From: JADMIH01 sp035274425
GTDB lineage: Bacteria > Chloroflexota > Chloroflexia > QHBQ01 > JADMIH01
DNA length: 64,000 bases
Reading direction: 5' to 3'
Assembly (NCBI GenBank): GCA_035274425.1
Contig: DATEOC010000051.1
Span: 1-64,000, forward strand
Each line of letters starts with the position of its first letter. Position 1 is the first letter of the stretch. This document shows positions 8,167 to 16,102 of this stretch, piece after piece. The notes beneath the pieces were generated by a model. That model worked only from the letters and a program-made list of their open reading frames with translations, was not told the DNA's origin and did no database searches. The translations under genes and the position numbers were made by a program.

Positions 8167-9483
8167 CTAAGCTTGAGCCATTGCAGCTTGTGGCTGGGCC
8201 TGGCTCTCCCAGGTAACCTCCGTCAGCGCACGCTCTAACGCCTCAAGCGCGTAGTCTATCTGGTCTCTGGTGATAACGAGAGGCGGTTGGACCCGGATGA
8301 CGTTGCCGTATACGCCACCTACTCCTATCAAGATACCTTTCTCCAGGCAGGAAGCCCTGATAGCTTCTGCTTGCGCCGCAGCCGGAGTCATGTCGCCCGT
8401 GACAAGCTCCATACCGATCATCAAGCCGATGCCACGAACCTCCCCGATGACTGGAAATTGCTCCTGTAAAACTCTGAGCTTTGCGAGTATATATTCTCCA
8501 TCATCCCATGCCTTCGCGCTGAGGTTTTCGCGCTCTATGAACTTGATGTTCGCTAATGCAGCGGCGCACGATACCGGGTTGCCGCCGAAGGTGGAGAGGT
8601 GATCTCCCGGCCTGAACGCCGCCGCGATTTCGTCTCGCGTGGTGAAAGCGCCCAGCGGGAAGCCGTCCGCGATCCCTTTCGCCGTTACCAGGATGTCCGG
8701 CTCTACGCCATAGTGCTCGACGGCGAACATCGCCCCGGTGCGCCCGAACCCCGTCTGCACTTCGTCGGCTATGAAGAGGATGTCATGTTTGTCCAGGATG
8801 CGCTTCACCTCTTTGAAGTAGTCTAGTGGGGGGACGATGATACCCCCCTCACCCAGCACCGGCTCGGCTATGAAGGCTGCTACGTCGCCCGACGTGGAGA
8901 ACTGGAGGATGTCCTCTAGCGAGCGGGCGCACTGCTCGCTGAGCTCGTCCGCGCTACTTGCCTGCGAGCGGAAGAGATAAGGGGCTTGCGAGAAAGCGAC
9001 GCCTGGCGCGTAAGGGCCGCCACGACGCTTGCGGCCTGCGTTGCCCGTGATGCTCAAAGTGCCCCAGGTACGTCCGTGGAAGCCGTGCGTGAGAGCGATA
9101 AGCTCGGTCTTGCCGGTGTACAGCTTCGCCAGCTTGACGGCACCCTCTATAGCTTCCGCGCCGCTGTTGGCGAAGAAGCTCTTTTTGAGGCGTCCCGGGG
9201 TGATCTGCGCCAGCTTCTCGGCGAGGTCGGCGATGGGCGCGTTGTGGTAGACATAAGAACAGCAATGGACCAGCTTCTCCATCTGCTCCCTGGCTGCCGC
9301 TACGACTTCGGGGTTGCAGTGCCCGGCGTTGACTACTGCTATCCCGGCGAAGCAGTCAATGTAATCTTTGCCTGCGCTGTCCGTTACCACCGCGCCTTGC
9401 GCTCTCTCTATTACGATTGGCTGGACTGCTTTCACGAAGCTGGTGATGACGTATTCCCGGTATTTGTCGAACGTGTCGCTCAT
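8167..9483 (-). CDS. Class III PLP aminotransferase (omega-amino acid type)
   Basis: This PLP enzyme transfers an amino group from an omega-amino acid (GABA, beta-alanine, beta-aminoisobutyrate or similar) to a keto acid. Class III signatures are YIDCFAGIAVVNAGHCNP near the N terminus, SGAEAIEGAVKLA for phosphate binding, the ring-stacking HGFHGRT, FIADEVQTGFGRTG with the pyridine-contact Asp, and the Schiff-base Lys in VTAKGIADGFPLGA (about residue 270). The length of 438 is usual, and AAGGAG lies 6 nt before the ATG. It is the last gene of a same-strand group with mmsA, NUDIX and DmpA. Together with mmsA this suggests degradation of beta-alanine or beta-aminoisobutyrate to acyl-CoA. An alanine-glyoxylate or acetylornithine specificity cannot be excluded. 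Confidence 0.9.
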   Translation of the reverse strand: MSDTFDKYREYVITSFVKAVQPIVIERAQGAVVTDSAGKDYIDCFAGIAVVNAGHCNPEVVAAAREQMEKLVHCCSYVYHNAPIADLAEKLAQITPGRLKKSFFANSGAEAIEGAVKLAKLYTGKTELIALTHGFHGRTWGTLSITGNAGRKRRGGPYAPGVAFSQAPYLFRSQASSADELSEQCARSLEDILQFSTSGDVAAFIAEPVLGEGGIIVPPLDYFKEVKRILDKHDILFIADEVQTGFGRTGAMFAVEHYGVEPDILVTAKGIADGFPLGAFTTRDEIAAAFRPGDHLSTFGGNPVSCAAALANIKFIERENLSAKAWDDGEYILAKLRVLQEQFPVIGEVRGIGLMIGMELVTGDMTPAAAQAEAIRASCLEKGILIGVGGVYGNVIRVQPPLVITRDQIDYALEALERALTEVTWESQAQPQAAMAQA

Positions 9484-9552
9484 GACTTGCTCCTTATTAC
9501 CCGCTATGCCTGATACGGTGCTTGAAGAAGAATATCCTTCTCTCTTGTCATT

Positions 9553-9702
9553 CTGAGAGGGTGTCCGAAACTGTACTCATTAGCCTGTCATTCTGAGCGA
9601 AGCGAAGAATCTAAAACTATATCTATACTTCCAAGCTCGGAGATTCCTCACTGCGTTCGGAATGACAGATTTCCCGCTCCTCTTTTCTTTGGACATCCGC
9701 TA
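9553..9702. mobile_element. Second MITE-like element
   Basis: It shares the left part of the 4706 element (TTCTGAGAGGGTGTCC, then ATTAGCCTGTCATTCTGAGC...). Its right inner arm is diverged to the GATTCCTCACTGCGTTCGG form, and it ends CTTTGGACATCC as terminal inverted repeat. It lies between the DmpA and aminotransferase genes. Confidence 0.65.
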
Positions 9703-9772
9703 ATTTTGAACTTTAGACTTTAGATTTCGCGCTCTAAACTTTGAACCTTGAACCTTGAGCTTTGAACCTGGG

Positions 9773-10897
9773 CTATTCGACCAGTCTGTGGTACTTCCTC
9801 AGTATCTCCCTGGTGCGGTCGTGGGGGAGGGCTATGACGCGGTGGTTGTCGCGGCCAACCATCGTTTCCGCGGCGACTAGGGCGTTGATGATTGCTTCTT
9901 CGGTAGCCTGGACTGTGGCATCGAAGAGCGGGGTGATAGCGTTATTGCTCAACGTGTCCACATGGGCCACAGGCTCTTCGGTAGCCTGGAGATTGGCTGT
10001 AGAGAAAGCGATAAAGATGTCGCCGGAGCTGTTGCCCGCGATGCTGCCCGTCCTCGCGAGGCCCATTGTTGCTCGACGTACGATGCGTTTCAGTTGGTGC
10101 GGTAGGAGGGGCGCATCGGTAGCTACGACAATGATGATGGAGCCGGTATCTCCTGAGGCTGGATTGGCCTGTGCGGGTTGGGGTAAGTCCATTGGTAGCT
10201 CTTTACCCACTGGCATGCCAGCGACCAACAACTGATGTCTGAGGCCGAAGTTGCACTGAGCAAGCACTCCTAGAGTGTAGCCGCCTGCGTCTTCATCGAG
10301 CTTCCTGGAAGAGGTGCCGATGCCGCCTTTGAACTGGTAGCATATCATGCCCGTGCCACCGCCGACATTCCCTTCCTCAACGGGGCCGGAGCGGGCACTA
10401 TCAAGGGCCTCGAAGACGTGCTCCTCTTTGACGTGGAAGCCGTTGATGTCGTTCAGGTAGCCATCGTAAGTCTCCCCAACGACCGGGAGGGACCAGAAGC
10501 CGTCCTTGAAGCTGTTGAGGCGCAGCCTCGCCTGGGTCTTCACCTGCCAGGCGATTACCGCGTCGCGAACGGTGCCCACGCTGTGGGTGTTGGTAATCAT
10601 TACCGGCCCTTCGAGGAATCCAGACTCTTCGACCCAGGTTGTGCCGGTCATCTCTCCGTTGCCGTTCTGCGCGAACCAGCCCGCGAATACAGGCTCCAAT
10701 GAGTCCCGCCCGCGTGGGAAGATAGCCGTGACGCCGGTGCGTACCGGGCCAACGCCCACCTGTAGCTCTCCGTCACCGGAGATGAGCGTAACCTGCCCAA
10801 CCTCGATGCCGCTAACGTCGGTGATGGCGTTGAGTGGACCGGGCGTGCCGTCGAAGGGGATGCCGAGGTCGCGGGCACGCGGTTTGGCCTGGGTCAT
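9773..10897 (-). CDS. DmpA/S58-family aminopeptidase
   Basis: These Ntn-fold hydrolases self-cleave into two chains and release N-terminal D- or L-residues or beta-amino acids from peptides. Family motifs are ITNTHSVGTVRDA (about 101-113), EGNVGGGTGM (about 175-184), KGGIGTSSR and TGSIIIVVATDAPLLPHQL. The Ser in TGSIII (Ser253) is the expected processing site and nucleophile. The length of 374 is typical. The ATG overlaps the stop of the NUDIX gene as ATGA, so the two are translationally coupled. A beta-peptidyl specificity would suit the omega-amino acid aminotransferase and MmsA neighbours, since cleavage could deliver beta-alanine, but that is inference. Confidence 0.92.
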   Translation of the reverse strand: MTQAKPRARDLGIPFDGTPGPLNAITDVSGIEVGQVTLISGDGELQVGVGPVRTGVTAIFPRGRDSLEPVFAGWFAQNGNGEMTGTTWVEESGFLEGPVMITNTHSVGTVRDAVIAWQVKTQARLRLNSFKDGFWSLPVVGETYDGYLNDINGFHVKEEHVFEALDSARSGPVEEGNVGGGTGMICYQFKGGIGTSSRKLDEDAGGYTLGVLAQCNFGLRHQLLVAGMPVGKELPMDLPQPAQANPASGDTGSIIIVVATDAPLLPHQLKRIVRRATMGLARTGSIAGNSSGDIFIAFSTANLQATEEPVAHVDTLSNNAITPLFDATVQATEEAIINALVAAETMVGRDNHRVIALPHDRTREILRKYHRLVE

Positions 10898-11394
10898 GCA
10901 TGCACCCCATCGACCAATTGCCGGTATTCCGGTGAATCGAGGAATAAAGGCAAAATATAGGTTGTGCTTATTGCTAAATCCAGCTTCAGGGCCTCATATG
11001 GATCTAAGAAAGCGAGCGCATCACCTTCGCCAAGTATCAAATCTTGCAGGCGGGCAGTAGTGGTTCCACAGAAGATAAAGACCTCGCGGATAGGGATAGC
11101 CTCATCACTAGCACTGTCTGCCTCCATATAATAATATGACCCGCCAGGTTCGCGATATATCATAACGTGCATAAACAAGGTTAGAGGTCCACTTATACGC
11201 AAGCCTGTCTCTTCAAAAAGCTCGCGCCGGACTGCTTCTTCTGGTGTTTCTGGGGGTTCGATATGCCCGCCCGGAGTTGCCCACGTGTTCGGCGACGTGG
11301 GGGCGTTCGCGTCGCGGTGCTGTAGAAGCACTCGCCCGGCAGGGTCTACCAGCAACGCGCCCGCCACGACAGGCCACTCACTCGCGGAGATCAC
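10894..11394 (-). CDS. NUDIX hydrolase
   Basis: This hydrolyses a nucleoside diphosphate linked to another moiety. The NUDIX box G-x5-E-x7-REUxEExGU is complete: GHIEPPE, then TPEEAVR and RELFEETGL (about residues 44-66), following VLLQHRDANAP. The C-terminal 90 residues are less typical. Translation starts at a GTG with AGAGG 7 nt upstream, 10 bp after mmsA, and the stop overlaps the DmpA start by ATGA. The substrate is unknown. Its place between mmsA and dmpA makes it part of a four-gene catabolic transcript, perhaps with a housekeeping role for CoA or nucleotide by-products. Confidence 0.9.
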   Translation of the reverse strand: MISASEWPVVAGALLVDPAGRVLLQHRDANAPTSPNTWATPGGHIEPPETPEEAVRRELFEETGLRISGPLTLFMHVMIYREPGGSYYYMEADSASDEAIPIREVFIFCGTTTARLQDLILGEGDALAFLDPYEALKLDLAISTTYILPLFLDSPEYRQLVDGVHA

Positions 11395-11404
11395 TCCATA
11401 CCTC

Positions 11405-12883
11405 TCAGAACCTCCGAGACCACTCGCTCGGCCACCGCTCGATCACCACTTTCTTGTCGGTGTAGAACTCTACAGCATCGCGCCCCTGGCCGTGCAGTAC
11501 CCCCAGGAAGCTATCTTTCCAGCCGCTGAAGGGGAAGTAGGCCATCGGGGCGGCCACGCCGATATTGACGCCGATATTGCCCGCGGGCGCTCTGTAGCGG
11601 AACTCTCGCGCAGCGGCCCCGCTGCTTGTGAAAATCGAGGCGGCGTTGCCGTAGCTGCTGCGAGCCAGGATGTCTATCGCTTCATCAACGCTATCGGCGT
11701 GGACGAGGCTGAGGACAGGCCCGAAGATTTCGGTCTTCTGCAATTCGCTGTCGGGGGGTACGCCGTCCAGCACGGTTGGCTTGATAAAATTGCCACCTTC
11801 GTAGCTTGGGATTTTGGCGGTACGCCCATCCAGCAGCAGGTGAGCGCCTTCGCTCGCGCCTTGTGCTATCAATCCTTCTATGCGCGATTTGCTCTCACTT
11901 GTGATGACTGGACCCATCTGCACGCCCTTGTCGAGGCCGGAGCCGACCCTGATGGAGCCTGCCATGTCGGCTATGGCATCCCTGAAGGTGCGTTGCGCTT
12001 CTCCAACGGTGACCGCCACCGACACCGCGAGGCACCTCTGGCCCGCGCAGCCGAAGGCGCTGTCGCTGACGATGCGCGTCGCCATCTCCAGGTCGGCGTC
12101 GGGGAGGATGACGGCGTGGTTTTTGGCCCCACCCTGGCACTGCACCCTCTTGCCGTTTTGCGCGCCGCGTGCGTAGATGTACCTTGCTACCGGGGTGGAG
12201 CCTACGAAGCTGATGGCTCGTACGGAGGGGTGGTCGAGGAGAGCGTCAACGGCCTCTTTCGCCCCGTTGACGAGATTGAGCACGCCTGGAGGCAGACGAA
12301 GCTCCTCCATCAATTGGAAGACGTGGCTTATCGCCACCGGCACCCTCTCCGACGGCTTGAGGATGAAGGTGTTCCCGCAGGCGATTGCATACGGCAGGAA
12401 CCAGAAGGGGATCATCACCGGGAAATTGAAGGGTGTGATAGCCGCGACTACGCCGAGGGGCTGGCGGATCATGAACTCGTCAATGCCTGAGGCCACGTCC
12501 TCAAGGTTGTAGCCCTGCATGAGCGTGGGGATGCCGCACGCCACCTCCACATTCTCTATGCCTCGTCGTATTTCAGCCTTCGATTCGTCCAGGGTCTTGC
12601 CGTTTTCCAGGGTGACGAGGCGCGCTATCTCCTCGAAGTGCGCCTCGAGAAGCTGTTTGAGCTTGAAGAGGTACTGGATACGCTCTTCCGGCGGCGTGCG
12701 GCGCCAACCTGGGAACGCCTCAGAGGCTGCTTCTACGGCAGCGGCGACTTCGGCCTGGCTAGATAGGGGGACTTGTGCGAGCGATTCGCCCGTTGCCGGA
12801 TTGATAATGTCCTTATGGTCGTCTGTCGTGGAGCTGCTCCACCGTCCGTTGACGTAGTTGGATATTCGAGTGCCAGTAAGCAT
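11405..12883 (-). CDS. mmsA: Methylmalonate-/malonate-semialdehyde dehydrogenase (CoA-acylating)
   Basis: An ALDH-superfamily enzyme oxidises methylmalonate or malonate semialdehyde to propionyl- or acetyl-CoA with NAD+ and CoA. The length of 492 fits. Motifs include NPATGESLAQVPL, the MmsA-typical NVEVACGIPTLMQGYNLEDV, ITPFNFPVMIPFWFLPYAI, FVGSTPVARYIY and the catalytic Cys in AGQRCLAVSVAV (about residue 282). PFSGWKDSFLGVLHGQG near the C terminus is also characteristic of MmsA rather than general ALDHs. The ATG is preceded by AAAGG/AAAAGGG. It is first of a minus-strand set (mmsA, NUDIX, DmpA, aminotransferase), which fits valine, beta-alanine or pyrimidine breakdown. Confidence 0.94.
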   Translation of the reverse strand: MLTGTRISNYVNGRWSSSTTDDHKDIINPATGESLAQVPLSSQAEVAAAVEAASEAFPGWRRTPPEERIQYLFKLKQLLEAHFEEIARLVTLENGKTLDESKAEIRRGIENVEVACGIPTLMQGYNLEDVASGIDEFMIRQPLGVVAAITPFNFPVMIPFWFLPYAIACGNTFILKPSERVPVAISHVFQLMEELRLPPGVLNLVNGAKEAVDALLDHPSVRAISFVGSTPVARYIYARGAQNGKRVQCQGGAKNHAVILPDADLEMATRIVSDSAFGCAGQRCLAVSVAVTVGEAQRTFRDAIADMAGSIRVGSGLDKGVQMGPVITSESKSRIEGLIAQGASEGAHLLLDGRTAKIPSYEGGNFIKPTVLDGVPPDSELQKTEIFGPVLSLVHADSVDEAIDILARSSYGNAASIFTSSGAAAREFRYRAPAGNIGVNIGVAAPMAYFPFSGWKDSFLGVLHGQGRDAVEFYTDKKVVIERWPSEWSRRF

Positions 12884-12998
12884 CCCTTTTACCTTTCACC
12901 AATAACTATATGAATCGCCGATTGTATCGCCAAATACGTGGAGAGAATGGAGCAGGGCATCTCTGTCACTCATGGTACTATCGAATTTTGATCCAGAA

Positions 12999-13865
12999 TC
13001 AGGGCAAAAGGCTCTGGACTATAGTCGCCGTATCCGTGTGTCTTAGAAAATTGACATGAGTTATGACGGCTTCCATCTCGTTAGTTGGAAGCCGAAGTGC
13101 TGAGGGTAGTACTGGATGCGGGGTTATGACATCCTCTAGAGCTTGCTGTATATCTCCTGCTTCCGGGCAAGGATACGGACAGACTTCATCGTGGGGCCAA
13201 TAGAGCATATCTACGACCATGCCAACGCCCTTCAAAGTATATAGGGCGTCAATTATTCTGGCTCGATTTCTGCGGCCAATTTCATGAGACTGATCACATA
13301 TCTGCCTGACTGCCATAGGGACTTCAGGTATGCTTACAATGTTCGTTTTTCGCCCTAAGTCGTATATCTCTTTATATTGCATCAGTAGTTTCGCGGGCGG
13401 GCAGAACGCTGGCGCGATAAGTATTAGCTTGGGTACGCTCTTTACTATGGATTGTGCGTCCCAGCCGCGCAACTGGCAGATTTCAACCCAAACAGCGGTC
13501 CCCAACAAAGCAACAAGCCCGCCACCACTGGCCCCAATAGGCACCATAATCTGGTCAACTTCGGGGGTAATATAGTACCTGGCTAACCGCTTGGCATGCT
13601 TGAGTAGTGATGACCATGTATTGAGCCAGTAGTAGTGGAAACCAACGCTGTAGTAGCTGAAAGGCCGCACCGGGCGACCTATAGCCGCCTCTGATAGCTT
13701 CAGGGAGAGATGTGCTAAAGAATTAGAATTGAAGCCATCAAGAACTAGGGCTATGCGCGGCTCCACGCGCTGCCTGTCCTCCAACCAACGAGTAAGAGGC
13801 AGCGTATGGGCAGAATAGGTCTTTAACCACTCAAACGTTTGTGCAAAGTTCTTGTGGGTGGGCAT
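12999..13865 (-). CDS. Putative alpha/beta-hydrolase-fold protein
   Basis: I assign the fold only. A nucleophile-elbow-like GASGGG sits at about 111-116 after a hydrophobic strand (DQIMVPI), followed by a hydrophobic helix. A late Asp occurs in LYWPHDEVCPYP and a His in AVITHVNFLRH near the C terminus, so Ser-Asp-His order fits an alpha/beta hydrolase. The N-terminal region is Tyr/Trp-rich. No signal peptide is seen, and no specific family was recognised. It begins 12 bp after the preceding gene and is the third gene of a compact operon headed by a TrpR-like regulator. The local GC is lower than in the flanks, which may indicate acquired DNA. Confidence 0.6.
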   Translation of the reverse strand: MPTHKNFAQTFEWLKTYSAHTLPLTRWLEDRQRVEPRIALVLDGFNSNSLAHLSLKLSEAAIGRPVRPFSYYSVGFHYYWLNTWSSLLKHAKRLARYYITPEVDQIMVPIGASGGGLVALLGTAVWVEICQLRGWDAQSIVKSVPKLILIAPAFCPPAKLLMQYKEIYDLGRKTNIVSIPEVPMAVRQICDQSHEIGRRNRARIIDALYTLKGVGMVVDMLYWPHDEVCPYPCPEAGDIQQALEDVITPHPVLPSALRLPTNEMEAVITHVNFLRHTDTATIVQSLLP

Positions 13866-13877
13866 GAGATAAGGAAT

Positions 13878-14477
13878 CTAAAGTAGCTCTTGCCACAGGA
13901 GCAAATGGGCTTCTGAAGTTGTGCAGAGTTTCCTGATCTCTTGCTCAAGTTTCTCTGTAGGTAGGTCGGTATCTCTTATCATATGTAGAGTGGAGGCTGA
14001 GTTGGGTTCTAAAGAGAGCGCGAGGTCATCAAATAGGTCTACAATATCCGCAACGGTCTCCTGTGCGCTCCCGTTACTTCCCCTATCCTCACGCTCACTC
14101 AGGTAAACGTCAAGCAGGGGGCCTTCGTTCATCTCTACATTCAAGACAACACCGATCCAGGAGAAGACTCCTGAATCGCGCACAGCAGTTTCAAAGGCGC
14201 TTGTCAGTTCTGCTGTTGTCATGCCCTCATCGCGGTCTAAAGCATTTCGCTCTTTGATGGCGAGATCAGCAATAGACGACGGACGCTCAACGAGCTTTGA
14301 TTTAGGGAAGTTCGTATGAATCAGGCCCACTCCTTCCATGGCCATTACGTGATTACCACTGTGGTTGTCCCTGTGATTATCACTGTGGTTGTCACGTGGT
14401 GTCTGAGGTGGTAAGTGTGGGTGTGGGCCTGTATCTGCTATAATATCCCCGTCATTCCGCCGCGTCCGTCTTGCCAC
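13878..14477 (-). CDS. Hypothetical protein with N-terminal DNH repeats
   Basis: I do not recognise this 199-residue protein. It starts at GTG, with AGGAGG 6 nt upstream, inside the end of the preceding gene (26-bp overlap), so it is probably translated by coupling. A low-complexity stretch (DNHSDNHRDNHSGNH, about 29-43) is encoded by degenerate 12-bp repeats. The rest is acidic and looks soluble and alpha/beta. It lies between a TrpR-like regulator and a hydrolase-like protein. Its job is unknown. Confidence 0.65.
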   Translation of the reverse strand: MARRTRRNDGDIIADTGPHPHLPPQTPRDNHSDNHRDNHSGNHVMAMEGVGLIHTNFPKSKLVERPSSIADLAIKERNALDRDEGMTTAELTSAFETAVRDSGVFSWIGVVLNVEMNEGPLLDVYLSEREDRGSNGSAQETVADIVDLFDDLALSLEPNSASTLHMIRDTDLPTEKLEQEIRKLCTTSEAHLLLWQELL

Positions 14478-14826
14478 GCGTTGCCTCCTGCTCTCTTTGT
14501 TTTATGCGCTCTAAAACATCAGCGCAGCCATGTGTTGTATAGGGACCGGTAGCCCATCTCGCTGAAGTATTTACCGTCTTCGTGCTGAAACCAGTTATGC
14601 GTGCCGTTTTCGCCTGACTATTGCCCTCAAGAAGCAGTCGCATTGCCTCCCAACGTCCCGCCAATGTTTTCCTCTCCTTGAATGACGTTATCTCCCACAG
14701 GAAGCGTTGCAAAAGCGATATATCTTCACAGGCGACTTGTAAAGCTAAACAGAATGCCTTAAGTTCGACCTTCTGTTCGAATTCTTGCTTTAATTCATGC
14801 TCGAAAGGCTGTTCTTCATGTTCCAA
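14452..14826 (-). CDS. TrpR/YerC-like helix-turn-helix regulator
   Basis: This is a small DNA-binding protein of the Trp-repressor-related (YerC/YecD) type. The core reads FLWEITSFKERKTLAGRW, then EAMRLLLEGNSQAKTARITG and FSTKTVNTSARW, matching the family pattern of a planning helix followed by an HTH with ARW after the recognition helix. The first 35 residues are an acidic, charged extension. Translation starts at TTG with AAGGAG about 7 nt upstream. It overlaps the next gene by 26 bp and heads a three-gene operon. A 20-bp dyad lies about 40 bp before its start, as expected for autoregulation. The effector, if any, is unknown. Confidence 0.75.
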   Translation of the reverse strand: MEHEEQPFEHELKQEFEQKVELKAFCLALQVACEDISLLQRFLWEITSFKERKTLAGRWEAMRLLLEGNSQAKTARITGFSTKTVNTSARWATGPYTTHGCADVLERIKQREQEATRGKTDAAE

Positions 14827-14865
14827 GCTTATCTCCTTAAGGATTTATCGCTTTTCAAATTTCCT

Positions 14866-14887
14866 GGTACAATGGTACCTTAGTACC
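14866..14887 (-). promoter_or_regulatory. Palindromic operator candidate for the TrpR-like gene
   Basis: On the minus strand a 20-bp imperfect dyad reads GTACTAAGGTACCATTGTAC; 16 of 20 positions are symmetric. GTAC half-sites recur at 8-bp spacing. E. coli TrpR operators also carry GTACTAG...CTAGTAC arms, so the resemblance is suggestive. Confidence 0.5.
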
Positions 14888-15128
14888 GCAATACTTGAAC
14901 ACGCAAAACGCTCCCGTAGTATATCAGAAGGTAGATTATAAGTCAATCCTTTCTACACATTTTCTATCTAACTTATATATAAGATTATGTTATATCTTTC
15001 ATGTGAATACCAAATGTTCACTGTAGTATCTCTTTAGGTTCTTCTATGGAACGCTACGTTTCAACGTTACGTTTCTTCAATTGGTGATGATTGGTCAACC
15101 TTGCTATATCTTTTATAACGAAACCGAC
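14888..15128. other. AT-rich promoter region, no gene seen
   Basis: This stretch upstream of the TrpR-like gene is clearly more AT-rich than its surroundings (for example TTATATATAAGATTATG at about 14972-14988). It contains no credible coding frame. Near-repeats GCTACGTTTC / CGTTACGTTTC occur at about 15052-15076. Confidence 0.5.
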
Positions 15129-15176
15129 AAACTAAAGATGACCCTCAGCTCTGGGGCTGAGGGTCATCTTTAGTTT
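15129..15176 (-). terminator. Long hairpin terminator
   Basis: A 21-bp perfect stem (15129-15149 with 15156-15176, outer part AAACTAAAGATGACC) has a 6-nt loop and T-rich ends on both strands. It lies downstream of the cupredoxin gene and the SLH remnant. Confidence 0.75.
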
Positions 15177-15245
15177 GAGCAGCGCCAGATGGGTAACTTA
15201 CGTATGCCTAGCTTGTATCATGTTCCCAGGTAGAATGTCTGTCAT

Positions 15246-15485
15246 TTATGGAGCACGAGCTAGGAGAAAGCTGTAATCGAAACCTTGTATAGCTCTCCCC
15301 CTGGTGGCACTCGTGTATGGACGGAAGTAGGGGAGGTTGTTGCCAACGTATGGCTCGGCATCAGCCCTACAGAAGTAGCCGCCTATGATGCCAGGGCTCA
15401 CTAGCTGAACGTACAGGTAGAACTTGCTATCGGGCGGTACGTCCCCGAATACTCTTGCTGATTGTGAGCGCGCCCAGGCTGACAA
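15246..15485 (-). pseudogene. Degenerate SLH-domain remnant
   Basis: The frame reads FGDVPPDSKFYLYV, then GIIGGYFC and NNLPYFRPYTSATRGRA. This matches, with decay, the SLH repeats in the S-layer protein at 42253 (for example FEDVLPGSTFYSYI and KPYFRPGNNATRGQ). Only one domain is left, with no signal peptide and no other domains. Its 5' part overlaps the last codons of the cupredoxin gene in another frame, so it is probably the leftover end of a lost surface-protein gene or a fragment joined by deletion. Confidence 0.6.
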
Positions 15486-15948
15486 GTAGCAGAGCGACCA
15501 ACACTAGCAGCCATAGCTCCGGTAGTGTGCTATTTCCCGTCCCAGGCATACCACCTGGGGTGGTCGACGTAACTTCGATCTCGCCCATCATGCCGTGCCC
15601 TTTGTGGTCGTCAACCGGGCAGTACATCTCCCAGTCGCCTGCTACCGGGAACGTGTAGTCGGCGGTGCGCGTTTCACCGGGCATGAGATTCGTGTCGAAA
15701 AGATGCTGCTCGATGCCGCGGTCTTCAAGCTCCACTACGAGATTATGGGGCACGGTGCCGCCGTTGTGGACGGTGAAATGCACCATCTGGCCCGCGGAAA
15801 CGGTGGCACTCGATGGTGTGATCTTGAACTCGCTGAGCGTAATATCTACCTCCTGGCCGTCCTGTGCGAGCGCGAACGAGGGGATGAGGAGCACGGCTGC
15901 CAACCACGCGATTCCCAGCAAGCTGCGGGTGAATGAACGACGAGTCAT
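15427..15948 (-). CDS. Membrane-anchored cupredoxin (plastocyanin-like)
   Basis: This is a periplasmic or extracellular type 1 copper electron carrier. It has a signal peptide with RRSFTRSLLGIAWLAAVLL (a twin-Arg start, but short) and a cupredoxin domain at about 33-128. The expected copper ligands are His in VPHNLV, and Cys, His and Met in MYCPVDDHKGHGMMG. A Gly/Pro/Thr linker leads to a C-terminal membrane helix (LPELWLLVLVALLLVSLGAL) and a basic end, so it is anchored to the membrane like a sortase-type tail. AGGAGG lies 9 nt before the ATG. It could feed electrons to an oxidase; partners are not adjacent. Confidence 0.9.
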   Translation of the reverse strand: MTRRSFTRSLLGIAWLAAVLLIPSFALAQDGQEVDITLSEFKITPSSATVSAGQMVHFTVHNGGTVPHNLVVELEDRGIEQHLFDTNLMPGETRTADYTFPVAGDWEMYCPVDDHKGHGMMGEIEVTSTTPGGMPGTGNSTLPELWLLVLVALLLVSLGALTISKSIRGRTAR

Positions 15949-16044
15949 GATTTTGGCCCTCCTGCGATTGGTGATGTTGGTCTATTACAGCGCTGACATA
16001 GTGGCTAACGCCTCGACATGCGGAAAAGTAGCGGGCAGGCAAGC

Positions 16045-16075
16045 AAAAAGACCGGCGATTTCTGCCGGTCTTTTT
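16045..16075. terminator. Bidirectional intrinsic terminator
   Basis: A 12-bp stem (AAAAAGACCGGC / GCCGGTCTTTTT) with a 7-nt loop has T tracts on both strands. On the minus strand it follows the anti-sigma gene. Confidence 0.85.
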
Positions 16076-16102
16076 GCGGGGCGGAGGAGGTAGAAGTTGA
16101 AA

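Noticed and set aside
15427..15485. Cupredoxin and SLH fragment as one frameshifted gene
   Set aside because: The cupredoxin already ends with a proper linker, membrane helix and basic tail, so a frameshifted fusion is not required. Left as a remnant.
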